Shown: in pieces, positions 1-10,915 of the stretch
Layout: every line of letters starts with the position of its first letter
Numbering within the stretch: the first letter of the stretch is position 1
Assembly: GCF_000204055.1 (NCBI RefSeq)
Contig: NW_006768767.1
Span: forward strand, 1,532,498 to 1,596,497
Source: Melampsora larici-populina 98AG31
Lineage: Eukaryota; Basidiomycota; Pucciniomycetes; Pucciniales; Melampsoraceae
Direction: 5' to 3'
Length of the DNA: 64,000 bases
Notes under the pieces: model-generated
Told to the model about the DNA's origin: nothing
Database searches by the model: none
The model's input: only the letters and a program-made list of their open reading frames with translations
Made by a program: the position numbers and the translations under genes

Positions 1-2310
1 GCACATACAGGAAGGCTTCAGGGGACAAATATGTGGAGAAACATATTTTCAAAAAGATTATCAATTTTTTTGTATGTATATTCATAAAGCTGGAAGATAT
101 TCCAGAATTAGTTCTTAGGTATAGTACAAAAATAGTATTTTTTGTCAGTGATTTTTTTTTCAAACCTCAATAACTCAGTCAATTTATGTCACAAAGGTTA
201 ATAAACTATATATTCCTGGTGGGGAAATACAGGAGCAGGTTTGTACAGATTTATGATACTGTATGACATCAGCTCAGCTACAATATGTGAATCTTCTAAT
301 CTTGAATGAATTTGGTGGTGCTATCTTTTGTTCAATTGGTTTTGAATGTAATTACCTGGTTGCATCAAGATTAGAAACAAGTCCAAGGACAGACTGTCTC
401 ATGAGGTTTTGCTTAGCCATGATGTGGTTGGTTAGTTGATCGGTTGATTGAGCTGGAGAGACTTGTGATGCAGTTTGTGAATTGTACTTGTGGTTCAATC
501 AACCTTTGAAGTGTGACCAATTGGGTTGGTGATACTTGTAAATGTGGATTTGGTCTTGAACCGCTTCATACTGCTCTGAGTGATGGCTGCAGCGCGTAAA
601 TTTGACTTGCTGTGCTAACATCCCAATCCGCTATGTGCATACTCTCAGGAAGAGAGCGGTGGCGGATCAGTTGGGAGCTGAACCCCCAAAAAAATTGTAG
701 CAACAGCGGGGCGGTCTGCCCCGTAGCCGCCCCGCGCTCACTTTTTGTAGCGGGTTGCTTCAAGTGTTGGTTGGATCGAGGAGACTGCATTGCAATGCAC
801 AATGGCCTGTCAATGTGCTGGGGTGCGTTTACATCAGGCCAATTTTATTTCTGAGCTGTGGATGCAAATACCTTTGGCACATTAAATCCAGCCAAATCAT
901 GACCTTAGCTCATTGGGAGTTATACATGAAGAAATCATAGCTTGGACAAAATTCATTGCAAATGTCAACCAGAGATTTCAAGAGATCAACCATGTAGTAA
1001 TTTGATTTTTGTCTCAATTTTGTTTGAATCTTGCAACCATGAATTGTCCAACTTGATTTTATAAGATTCTGTATTAGGATGCCCTTGATTGTGATCAATC
1101 ATGGATCACAAAAGAACTTATTGGGGATGAAAAATATTTTATATCAGTCATTCTATCCATGTTGATGAAGTGAGAAATATAGTAACATAGTAATTTTCAT
1201 AGATCTTTATTGCATCAAAAACACTTGAAAGCTCTGGTGGGTACGGAGCACAAAAAAGAGGTGCCTGCCGCCCAATTGGCTAGTCTTGTTTACCTCTCCA
1301 CACCATGTGTTGGGGACCTCTATTTCTCAACAAGCTTATCAGTATCTCAAGTAGGATCATTGATTAATGGTTGTCTTATTGAATCACTTGATCTCCATCC
1401 AGTAATACAAGCTGTGACCCATGCGCACCCCAAAAGACTTAGGTGCTTCAGAATATTGAGTTCATCTTGATTGCTTTGAAGTCTGAGGATTCATAAAGTA
1501 TAAATATTGAAATGCATGGCACTGAGAATTCATATAGATCAAATGATAAATCATACCCATATGTATAAGAAAGATTCCAGGACAGCTCCACTGTCCCATC
1601 TGACTGGCTTAGTTATTTGGATTGGTCTCAGATCTTTGTCAATGTCAAGCGTAGGGATCAAACCCGGGGGACATTTGCAGTAAAGTTGCTTGGGGGTTCC
1701 AATCACCTCTTTGACCATGAGATGACTGTAAAATTGAATGTACCTATTTGGCAAGGTGTTTTAGAAATCAGGTCAAACAGTTATCTCATTCCATCTGATA
1801 TACACAGCTCACATCTCCTGTCAAAATTTGTACTCTTGGACATATACCCAGATCTATCAGAACAAGGTGGCCTTTTAAGATGACAAATAACTTGTTCCCT
1901 ATTTCCCACTTCAGATAATGCTGCCTGGAATATGATTTTTGTATGATGGGGTCATAGACCCATTGATAGTTGTGCTTTTGATTCTAGATGGTTTGATTTA
2001 AACAAATAGACTATAAACACATATGTTGAACAAAAGTCATCAACTTGTGTTGAAAGCATCATAAGTGCAAAAATATTTTGTTTACAATGGTGTAAACCAT
2101 AAAATGCCATAACAATGACTTGTGATGAAATGCATGTTGTCAATGGCATCCACACCAACCAAATACTTTCTAACTGAAACATAAAAAGCATCATCTTCAA
2201 TACTATAATGCTGAATATACAATACTTTTGCTCACATGTTGGATGACATACAAAAAAAATGACCAGTGTTTCTGGGGCCCCATCAAACAATTCTACCAGA
2301 TACATAAGGT
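1..2310. other. Left flank without a recognisable gene
   Basis: I see no convincing coding region here. All open frames are short, lack splice continuity and match nothing I recognise. The sequence is AT-rich. The one structured part is a Pol III-like box pair near 1664-1730 on the minus strand, listed separately. Confidence 0.5.
1664..1730 (-). repeat. tRNA-like (SINE candidate) A/B box pair
   Basis: On the minus strand, TGGTCAAAGAGG resembles a Pol III A box. About 40 nt downstream, GGGTTTGATCCC resembles a B box (consensus GGTTCRANNCC). The cloverleaf arms are not clear, so this is more likely a tRNA-derived SINE head than a working tRNA. Box matches alone are weak evidence. Confidence 0.25.
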
Positions 2311-2781
2311 ATGTGTCCAACCGGGAAGCGGGTGAAAATTTTCATTCATCCATTCACTGTCTCAAAAATTGACAGATGGTTCAAAATTCCAATACTTCCC
2401 TGCAACCAACCATCTTGCCTTTCAGGCAAAGCAAAGAAGCCTTCAATACCTCAGATGAACCATGCCTGGGACCCACCTCCTTCCAGAAAGCTTGACTGTC
2501 TCTCCTTCAGCCGTACAGTACCACATCTCCACACCACTGTCTGTTGTCACTGCATTCCAGAACATGGAAATCGGGGTGTTAAACTGGTTCACTGCAGTAG
2601 ATGTTCAGTTGGGTATCTACTCCTTACTGGAACACCTCTGATTTGGGGACCATGCCGTGCCAAGGGGATTAGAAGCTCACCACCAGATGAGACCCAATTC
2701 CCCCAACGTAATGTGGAAAAAATGTTGAGGTGTGCAATTGACACAGACAAGACAATTATTTTAAATTGCATCAAGAATTAA
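2311..2781 (+). CDS. Hypothetical ORF, 156 codons, doubtful
   Basis: This is an open frame with many Cys, Pro and His residues and no domain that I recognise. There is no signal peptide, membrane segment or clear splice site. It may be chance or part of a decayed repeat. It is listed only because it is the longest open frame in the left 3 kb. Confidence 0.15.
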   Translation: MCPTGKRVKIFIHPFTVSKIDRWFKIPILPCNQPSCLSGKAKKPSIPQMNHAWDPPPSRKLDCLSFSRTVPHLHTTVCCHCIPEHGNRGVKLVHCSRCSVGYLLLTGTPLIWGPCRAKGIRSSPPDETQFPQRNVEKMLRCAIDTDKTIILNCIKN

Positions 2782-2995
2782 AATGACATCATAGGTTAAC
2801 AAAGAAAATTACACAATTGATTACCCCAATGTGATTGACCTACAATTCCTTATAACAGTTATTAACCAATTCTAGTTTTACTTTTCATCCCCATCTTTGG
2901 GAAGAGAAATAAGGAATTTTAGACTTTTGAATCATTTCATACTATAACATTAATACTGTGTTTTCTTTTATGTTTTCTCTTATAATCAATATTTT

Positions 2996-3376
2996 AGTTC
3001 TTCAGAGATCAGTTATCTAAGTCAATCACTTATAACTAATCATATTATTATCTGTACCTTGTTATAGGTACTTAGACTATCTCATTATTTGATCAAACAT
3101 TTCACATTTCTTTATGTTCTAATCAAGTTGTTTACATTATTAGGTCAGAGTCACTGTTTGAACAACTTGTATTTGATGTTGTGCTGATACACTGAAGAGC
3201 TTACTATTAGAATATAATAAACTCTTTGGGAAGAGAATTCTTCAGAGATCAGTTATCTAAGTCAACAACTTATGCATAATCATATTATTATCCATACATG
3301 GTTATAGGTCAGAGTCACTGTTTGAACAACTTGTAGTTGATCTTGTGCTGATGTGCTGAAGAGCTTACTATTAGAT
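2996..3376. repeat. Imperfect direct repeat
   Basis: A block starting TTCTTCAGAGATCAGTTATC near 2998 recurs at about 3238. In both copies it is followed by CATATTATTATC, then by GGTCAGAGTCACTGTTTGAA, and it closes with GAAGAGCTTACTATTAGA. The second copy lacks about 80 nt present in the first. This looks like a local duplication followed by an internal deletion. Confidence 0.75.
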
Positions 3377-3486
3377 CTCTGATAGAAAACTTCTGGACAT
3401 TCTCAAAGAACCTCATTGCTGGTATCAAACCCAGGTGTCAAACAACCTTGAATGTCCAATACCTATGTTGAACCACCTCAAATCAA

Positions 3487-5407
3487 TTGTCCTTCACCAA
3501 CTCAATTTCACCTGGACCATCCAGGGCCTCCGCTTCCCAGTATGACCTTGCCAGTGAACAAGAATCAGAAGATTGGGGCGGCAGTTTTGCATGGACAGTG
3601 CCAAAACCCATAAAGCCGGTTCCATCAGTTCTGACGGGGGGAAGTGCTCAGACAACACCAGGTGGATTTTCAGCCCGTCAATTTTCTTGTGGTCTCAATG
3701 TCACTGCTTGGCTTGTAATTTTCACTGCACCTGTCAAATTTGCACACAATAATGGAGTCGGGACATACTCCAACATCATCAATGTTTCAGATAACAGTTG
3801 GCCAGACTGTTTTGGTAGAGCTGCCTGGGCTGCCATTGCACAATACTGCCACAGCATTAATTTTCCATTACCCAATTTGTGCCACCTACAATACATATAA
3901 ATTTTATCACTGGCCTTTTTGGACAAGTACATATCAATTGGTGTTGGAAAAGACCACATGTCATATGATCAAATCCAAACATATGTCCACAATTGGGCTA
4001 ACCACAAATCTACGGTTGGACCTGCAGCAAAGTGTAACATTAGCTCAATTTTCACCCTCACATTTTACCAGAAATCAGTTACATCTCACAAATATGATAG
4101 GTTGTCTTCAATATCCATGCATATGACTTTGAAGGAGTACCTTCAAGATGAGCCTGAGTATGGAAATATTGTCACCAAAAAACAAATAACCACCACAGGT
4201 CAAAACTCAAGGCTGATTAAATTTATATTCAGGTGTCTACAAAGACAATGATGAATTTGAGCGGGTTCAAGACACCCTTTGACTATCACTTCAAGAAACC
4301 AAAAGAACACCATACCTGCTCCAATCTAATGCATCCAGCGACATAAGTGTCACTTCAAACAGCTCTAAGATTCCCACATGGTGGTGCAACCCTTCAAACT
4401 ACACCCTACCACTCTGGGGTTCTATTCCCGATTTTGATGTCACCCAGGATGGTGAAGAACCACAGGAAAGCCACCCTGTTGTCAAAGACATGTTGTTTCT
4501 TTCTGAAATTGCTGGCTAGTATGTTTTGAAATCTTAGAGAAGTCAAAGAGATGCAAGGATCTGGAATAGGACTCTTTCACTCTGGACAGATTTACAATCT
4601 TCGGAAAATGAGATCCCTGCCTTCCATTTCTTGGAGAAATTGAAATTCCTGTCTCCACTACCTGGGCAAATCCACACGTGTTACACTGGAAGAACATCAT
4701 TTTACTTGCTTTGCACTTTGAACCTGTAGCTCAGGAACCAAACATAAGCTTTGGATTTCCTTCAAAATGTGACCCAATGTTTTTCTTCAACAGGCAGAGA
4801 TATAAATTGAACCTTGGCGGGCAAGCTTCCATTCCAACAAATTAGTGACATATTCCCTTCCAGTAATTGGAAGATCAAAACAGTGGGCAAATCCTATTTG
4901 AAGGTTACATCATGTTGCCAGACAGCACTTGAAAGGGACCGCTCTGTTGAAATACCTGGAGGAGTGCCAGATGAATATCCATGCGGCAAAACTTCTTACT
5001 GGATTCCATAACTTTGTAGCTGGACATCCTGGGGTACCTGTTCCTCTTGCTCAGCTCATTGAAAATTTGAGGACAGCCATAAAATTACCGATTATAGTAT
5101 AAGTAAAGTACACTGATCATACCGGGTTTGTTTCTAGGTGGGTTTAATCGACATAGTTTCCAAGAATGCAATTGCATCACCCTTGCCTAAAGACATGTGG
5201 GCCATTGAGACAGCCCAGAACAAGAATCCCAAGAAATATGTTAGCCAAAGTTCAAAACTCCACGCTCTACTCTATCATGGGCCCTCCAAGCTTGGTCTCA
5301 CTAGAAATTTCTTCTGTACAAAGGCAAAGCTTTGTTCAGTGAAATATCTGCAGACAGACACCTTCTCTCAGGATTCCAGATGGTGGACCACAAGTTTGTC
5401 ATTTTGA
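3487..5407 (+). pseudogene. Decayed coding stretch of unknown function
   Basis: The reading frame is open from 3487 to 4251 except for one TAA at 3898-3900, about 255 codons in a single frame. The residue composition looks protein-like, with NWANHKS and YDQIQTYV motifs. Further open segments follow at 4347-4529, 4814-5011 and 5138-5407, separated by stops. The pattern suggests an old protein-coding or element-derived gene that has collected nonsense changes. I do not recognise the family and assign no function. The Ser/Pro-rich beginning and a middle part with conserved-looking aromatic residues are all that can be described. Confidence 0.4.
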
Positions 5408-5410
5408 AAT

Positions 5411-6392
5411 GGTTGTCTTGCTGTGTATTTTAGTCCCAAGACGTGGTGGTCAGCCAAAAACACAAGGGAGAAGGGCAAATGGGTCTTTGAATATTTGCAT
5501 GTGTGCTATCCATTGTGTGAAGCAATAGGGTTACTTCCAGTACATTGAAGAGCACATAGACCAATGGTTAGAGAAATGGGGATATGGGAAGTATGGATCC
5601 AAATCCCATGCAAGGGGGGATGAAGCAGATTTTGATGATGGGGTGTCAGATATGATCTGTTTGACTCAAGTCAGTTGTTCTTTGGTTCATTGTTGAACTT
5701 TCATCATGCCAAATAAAGAAGACTATGTTCAGAAGTACGGATTTTTCTGTCTGTTTAGACGCAGAGGTTATTATTATATTGGTTGTGTGTAGGGCTGCAG
5801 TGTTTGTTGTCTGTTTTAGTCAAAGATGTTGCATCTGAAGACTTGATCCTGTCAGAATACAATGCTTTTTTGACAAGTTATATATCTCAATAACAATATA
5901 CTTGTATAGTTGGTTGATAACATGAACAATGTGTTTATTGTTTTTAGCACCCTGCTGTCCAACAAATATTTGTTTTTAATAGTTTAAGCAAACTTATAAT
6001 GATAGATCAAGCAAAAAACCAGGGAGTTCACTGATTTTGGCGCACCGCCTTCCAGCAAACCTTGCAGGCAAGAGAAACAATTATTAGAAGTAGATATCAG
6101 GTTCATCAATGTTGGCACACTGCCATTTGACCAACTCTAACTGATTGGGGATGTTTTGAGAAGATGTGGGCAATTTTCGAGGGGTATTTATATTGTTTGA
6201 GAAACACAGGCCCAGCCAGAACCAAAACCGGTAGTAGGCAAGGTTTTTTTTGAATGGAGTGAAATCACTTTCTTTGACTTTTTGATTTTTTACCTTTGGG
6301 TGAAAACACTTATTTGAGACTTTTTGATGGGAGTATCTAGAAAAGTTTTAGAGTTGTAATCTAACATAAAAAACTATGACTTTCTGCAACTG
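5411..6392. other. Intergenic stretch with a tRNA-like segment
   Basis: No gene was found. At about 5555-5615 on the plus strand, an A-box-like ATGGTTAGAG is followed after about 30 nt by GGATCCAAATCCC, close to a B box. This could be the head of a tRNA-derived SINE. No anticodon stem can be assigned with confidence. Confidence 0.3.
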
Positions 6393-6989
6393 TTGCTTAA
6401 TTCATGCTCCAATTCTGTTTCTCAGCTGGCTACTGTTCCTTCCGTGTCACACCAACACCCAAGGCGGAGCAACCCTGACACCTATCAACTACAAAACAGC
6501 ACTTCAAAGGCTACTCCAATCCTATTTGCTTGCAGCACCTCCTCATCAGACCCTCACCAGGTCAGTACAATGCAACTCGCCTACTTCCTCTTCACAACGG
6601 TGACCAACAACTCTTGCTGCCAAGGTGTTACTTTGCTTCAAGATCTCTCATATCCAGTCACTCACAGTACTATGCATCAACATCCTACCCAGCCTACCAA
6701 ATTGCACTGCTTTTCCCAACCCTTGATCCATACAAATGCTACCCTTGCGCTTGCATCAACTAGCCTCCTTGCCAAGGTTCACAATGCTGGACCCTTCACA
6801 TGCTTGGCTGCACCTTTCAATTGCCCGCTGGACATTGTACCTTTGCTACAAATCCATTCTCTGTCTGCCTCTTGCCACTCTGCCCTCACTACTAGCCCTG
6901 TTGACTTATATCAAGCAGGGAGCTCAACCAACTCTTCCACTCAAACTGAGTTTGGAGTCCCTCTTCTTTCACGTCATTTATGTAGGTGA
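6393..6989 (+). CDS. Hypothetical ORF rich in Ser, Thr and Leu, 198 codons
   Basis: This open frame lies in pyrimidine-rich DNA (long runs of C and T). Its Ser/Thr/Gln/Leu bias follows directly from that base composition. No domain, signal peptide or neighbour supports a function. Overlapping frames are also open here, which suggests the openness is compositional and not selected. Confidence 0.2.
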   Translation: MLNSCSNSVSQLATVPSVSHQHPRRSNPDTYQLQNSTSKATPILFACSTSSSDPHQVSTMQLAYFLFTTVTNNSCCQGVTLLQDLSYPVTHSTMHQHPTQPTKLHCFSQPLIHTNATLALASTSLLAKVHNAGPFTCLAAPFNCPLDIVPLLQIHSLSASCHSALTTSPVDLYQAGSSTNSSTQTEFGVPLLSRHLCR

Positions 6990-7577
6990 GTTGGTTTTCT
7001 ACATACTTCTATCATCCTATCAGCCATCTAATAAGTATTTGTTTTGAAGTTGACTCATTAGGGCATGCTGCACCTTCTCACCTTAGTGGATAATCCGACC
7101 TGCTTTGTCTCTTCAAAGTATCTTACATGTACAATAAATTTCTTTGAGCACTTCTAAAACTGACGGACCCAGCTATCATATCAAAATCAAAATCAAGACC
7201 GAAGTGATTTATTTCAACTATCATATCAAAATCAAAATAAATAGGTAGGTGATTAATGCAATATTATTCTATCAACATTGCTAATGTGATCTGCTTGACT
7301 GTTTTCCAAATATCATAGAAGCAATCAGTCTCTTCAACTAATAATGAGCCTGTCACCCAATTTTCAGTATCTCCCTCACCTGAAACAATTTCAATGGAAC
7401 CATCAGCTTCATTTTGTTCACCACTTCCAAGCACTACTACAAACAATAAAAATACATTGCCAGCAGTTGTGATCTCTGTGATTGTAGGAAGTGTGATTTG
7501 ATTTCTTATAGTTATAGGATTTTTAGAAGATTGTCTTCAAAAACATTGTTCAACTTCAAGTAATTTATCAATCAACG

Positions 7578-7939
7578 GGGACCCGTTCAGCTGGTTTAGC
7601 CAAAAAGCATTACACAAGAACGCTTTTTCAATTTGCCCCCTTTTCATGGGGCGGAATGAAAAACTTGAAATTTGGTTTTTTGATTACCAAACACTCAACT
7701 GCAGAGCTCATCGAAAAGTTGAAATACAGGGGCAAATAAGGGCAAAAAGTCTTTTTGGTCTCAAAAACAGCCTCAAGGCTGTTTTTCAAAATTGACGAGT
7801 TTTTGATCAAAAACGGTTTTTGTTTTTGATGAAACAAAGTTACCAAACGCCGGTGTTTTTGATGAAGATCAAAAACTGTTTTGACCCAAAAACGGTTTTT
7901 GGCTTTGGTGGCGTTTTTGGGTTCCAGCCAAACGGGCCC
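7578..7939. mobile_element. MITE-like element with about 30-bp imperfect terminal inverted repeats
   Basis: The left end starts GGGACCCGTTCAGCTGG. The reverse complement of the right end starts GGGCCCGTTTGGCTGG, and the similarity continues for about 30 nt into CAAAAA tracts. The interior (about 360 bp) consists of self-complementary AAAAACGG/CCGTTTTT tracts and could fold into a long hairpin. It has no coding capacity. I could not define a target-site duplication, so the superfamily is open. Confidence 0.6.
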
Positions 7940-8384
7940 TAGTAGTATGAATACAACTACTGCAAGTACCACTATACCTTCTTTTGGATATGATTTTTCA
8001 TCTGATTCATTAATGACGAGTAATGATCAAACCAGATCACAAAGTCATCAATATCATTCAAAAGCAAGTTTAGCTGGACATTTGCTTTATCATACAAATC
8101 ATGAAAACAAATATTGTCATGTAAAAGAACAGCTCTTGGATTTGGGCTCATGTGCTATGGGAGTCAGTCTTACATAAATTTTTGCTTCTTTGTTGTTATC
8201 CATAAAAGAAAAGGTCTAGGCTAGATATAAACCAATAACAACTTGATTTTTTTCAAGTTCTAACCATTTCAGTTCTTGACTTTGTGTGTCCTGCATGTTT
8301 CCATTTTCCACAAAAAAGTTTCATTTTGACAAAAGTTCAGTCCAAAGATTGATAATAGAATTGAAGGATAGCAAAAATGGACTA

Positions 8385-8717
8385 CTACACCCAAATTCCA
8401 TCTTGTTTTCTCTTATCTTGTGATCCAATATTTGTCCCTTCGGCTGTTTTCCCTACATATTCTGATTTTTCCATAATGCCACCTTCAACTACTACTCCTG
8501 CTCCTATCACTAATAAAGCAATCAAAACAACCCAAAAATATTCAAACCAATTAGAATTCAACGGGTGGTGGTATTGCATCAAAATTTTGAATTCAATTTT
8601 CGCAACATGAGCAAATTTGATGATCCAATCTGTCTTATTTGAACTTTTTTCTTGATATGTCTCTTTATCAGCATAAGAGATGTATACAAGGAGAACAGGA
8701 ACAGCCAAAATAGGCAC
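8385..8717 (-). CDS. Hypothetical small protein with two hydrophobic segments
   Basis: This 110-codon frame has an N-terminal hydrophobic stretch (about residues 2-15) and a second one (about residues 58-80), with a charged loop between them and a charged tail. Such a layout would suit a small membrane protein. There is no homology that I recognise and no splice evidence, so it may be spurious. Confidence 0.25.
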   Translation of the reverse strand: MPILAVPVLLVYISYADKETYQEKSSNKTDWIIKFAHVAKIEFKILMQYHHPLNSNWFEYFWVVLIALLVIGAGVVVEGGIMEKSEYVGKTAEGTNIGSQDKRKQDGIWV

Positions 8718-8967
8718 ACCCTCAAATTTACCAAATTATCTACCATTTAAATCAAATGATTGTTTAACACAACAATGAAGAAATGTGGAGAATGAAAATT
8801 GTACAAATGATATAAACCTGTCAAAAGAAGAAGATCTTGCCCAAAATGAATGTGAAAACATTTGAAAGAAAGTTTACCTATCTTAATATTGCAATTCAAT
8901 TCATGATTATGTAATTTGTTCCTTTGAGTTGTGTTTTTTGTGATTTTAATTGTTGGTTTCTAAAAAC

Positions 8968-9096
8968 ATGTGGACAGAACGTGCAAATAAGCGCACTGCC
9001 ACTGTCAATTTGAAAGAAATGAAAGTGCTTACCAAACTTTCCCACCTTGACCCAACCCTTATTGGAGTCCAGCCTGTTTTATTCTCACATGAGTGA
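8968..9096 (+). CDS. Small ORF truncated by or ending at the retrotransposon insertion
   Basis: A 42-codon frame begins with ATG at 8968 and ends with TGA at 9094-9096, just outside the ATTGC target duplication. In the pre-insertion sequence a CTTTCAG acceptor-like stretch would follow directly (33047-33053). I cannot tell whether this was part of a real gene. Confidence 0.2.
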   Translation: MWTERANKRTATVNLKEMKVLTKLSHLDPTLIGVQPVLFSHE

Positions 9097-9097
9097 C

Positions 9098-9102
9098 ATT
9101 GC
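9098..9102. repeat. Target-site duplication ATTGC (left copy)
   Basis: The five bases ATTGC lie directly outside the left LTR and are repeated exactly outside the right LTR at 33042-33046. Five-bp duplications are usual for Ty3/Gypsy integrases. This fixes both outer boundaries of the composite element. Confidence 0.93.
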
Positions 9103-9435
9103 TGTAAGGCTCAGATGCGTGAGAGCCTTCACTAGTCACAAAAGGTAGCTCGAGAAGCCCAAAACTACCTATAAAACCCGTCAATCTATATTCCAAAGAT
9201 AACCTGGCTCCAAGTGGAGAGTTCTCCTCCTATCAGCAACCTAATCTAACCAAAGTACAATAGATGAGAAAAGAGATAACAAGATAAAGAAAGGCTCACC
9301 TGGCTCCAAGTGGAGAGTTCTCCTGAGGAAAGGGAACTCTGGAGCCAGGGCACTGAATACAAGTAATACTACTAGCTACTGTCTAAACCCATACAACTAT
9401 GTGTTCTGCGCTACCTGTAAGGGTACGCCCTTACA
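9103..9435 (-). repeat. 3' LTR of the Gypsy element
   Basis: This 333-bp LTR has the short inverted ends TGTAAGG/CCTTACA. It matches 32709-33041 base for base as far as I can read. It contains a 26-bp direct repeat (9203-9228 and 9299-9324, CCTGGCTCCAAGTGGAGAGT...) and a partial inverted copy (CTCTGGAGCCAGG). These may be regulatory sites or hairpin elements. Confidence 0.93.
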
Positions 9436-9800
9436 CCCTCCCCCTCTAAGAAAAATTGAGTCTAGTCTGTTAGGCTAACAAAAGAAAAGAAAGAAGCAAA
9501 AAGGAAAAAAAATGGCATAACTCGCCCCACAAATTGAATATTTTAATGAAAAGAGAAAAGAAAACTATAACAGAAACAAAGAAACATAACAGAGAAGAAA
9601 AAGAAAAAGAGAAAAAGGAAAAGAAAAGAAGCCTGAAGTCAATTTGCTACTTGATGAATGTCGTGTCGTTTGAAGATCGTCATTGCCGCCGTCGCCACTG
9701 GTATAAAGAGGTAAACCAAAGATGTTGTGCTCACAGCGTGGCCTTGGAGTTGTTTTATACGAGTGTAGAGGGTAGCGGCGGTGCATACTAGGAGAGGAAC
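9436..9800 (-). promoter_or_regulatory. Gypsy 3' untranslated region with polypurine tract
   Basis: No coding capacity is visible between the integrase stop and the 3' LTR. The part next to the LTR (9436-9448) reads AGAGGGGGAGGG on the minus strand, a typical polypurine tract for plus-strand DNA priming. A purine-rich run (about 9478-9635 on the plus strand) fills much of the rest. Confidence 0.7.
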
Positions 9801-10620
9801 TTACTTTTGGACAGTAGTCCCCAACATGGCCTCATCCTCATTGTCCGTCTTGTATGCTTTGAGTTTGGAAATGTGAAAGATTGGGTGACTCTTGTTGTCT
9901 TCTGGCAATTCAACCTCCTAATTTCGTCCGTCGTTGATTACCGTCTTGACTCGATAAGGACCATCGTAGCGTGCACGCAGCTTTGTCACCCCCGACCTCT
10001 TCCTCCCACCACCTGTTGTCTATCATGACTATCCACAAGCACCCAGTCTCCTACCTCCAACTGATTGCCTCCTTGTCGCCGCTTGTTGTATTGAAGGGCT
10101 TGATCCACCCGACTTAACCATAATTTGTCCCTCCAGGTTGCCCAGTCCGACCTCCTCTTCTCTACCCACTTGTGAGCATCGGTTTCCAAAGGTCCGGCTG
10201 GTGCTTTGGTCGGGAATAATCGAGGACGTCGCCCAAGGACAAATTCGAATGGGGATATCCCTGTCGCCGAGTTGACCGCTGAGTTCATCGCGTATTCCAC
10301 CGCTGGAAGGGAATCCAACCATTTGCTGTGTCGGGTACTAGCTAGATGTCGGAGGATTTGGCCGAGAGTTTTATTGGAGCGTTCACTACGGCCATCCGCT
10401 TGTGGATGGTAGGCTGTCGATAATTGAACCTTGACACTCAGTTGATTATTGAGTTGTTGCCAGAACCGTGAGACCCAGATTTTGTCTCGGTCACCAATCA
10501 TGGATGTTGGAGCTCCAAAGATTGCTAACCATGCCGCAAATACACGACGAGCGGTCCTTTCAGCGTTGTCCTTTTGTGATACTGGAATCAAACGTACAAA
10601 TCCCGACAATCTACAAGTAA
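9801..10620 (-). pseudogene. Gypsy integrase, C-terminal part, split off by the Helitron and broken
   Basis: This is the second half of the integrase core plus its C-terminal domain, continuing the frame that stops at 28024. Visible motifs are IGDRDKIW (second catalytic Asp region), YHPQADGRSER (Glu region), KVEVGDWVL-type spacing, and a GPY motif in ARYDGPYRV, followed by HPIFHISKLKAY. No chromodomain follows. The frame is damaged in three places: a likely 4-bp loss just after the Val-Asp of the core, a frameshift near 9992 (after QQVVGG), and a TAG at 9918-9920. The natural stop is TAA at 9801-9803. It is non-functional as it stands, even without the Helitron. Confidence 0.85.
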
Positions 10621-10651
10621 CTAGCGGATCAGCGGCGGGCGCCGCGGCTAG
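10621..10651 (-). terminator. Helitron 3' terminus: hairpin plus CTAG
   Basis: GCGGCG (10632-10637) and CGCCGC (10640-10645) form a short GC stem with a 2-nt spacer; in practice a 5-bp stem with a larger loop. The terminal CTAGC (10621-10625) also pairs with GCTAG (10647-10651). A hairpin about 7-10 nt before a terminal CTRR is the hallmark of canonical Helitron 3' ends, where it acts as the terminator of rolling-circle transfer. Confidence 0.82.
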
Positions 10652-10915
10652 ATGCATTGCTCAATTTCGAGTTGCAATCCTGCAGTGCTCTTTAGTTGTT
10701 AAAGAGGTACTGATAATTGTATTGCATGCTATGCATTGCCTCTGCATGACATCAACCAAATTGTTCATTCAAACTTATGGTGAAATTCTGGCTCAATTTT
10801 TTTACCTAAACACTTCGATATTTGTTGATTGTCAACATTCATGAAACACATAAAAACAGTATTACATGATAATGTAACGGTCTAATAAGCAACATCAACT
10901 TCAATAAGAAAGAAA

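Noticed and set aside
5555..5615. A functional tRNA gene
   Set aside because: A and B boxes are approximate and no acceptor, D or anticodon stems can be paired, so only a SINE candidate is noted.
10621..10657. N-terminal MHLAAAPAADPLVT as the start of an integrase protein
   Set aside because: These codons are the Helitron 3' hairpin read by chance; there is no independent start for the integrase half.
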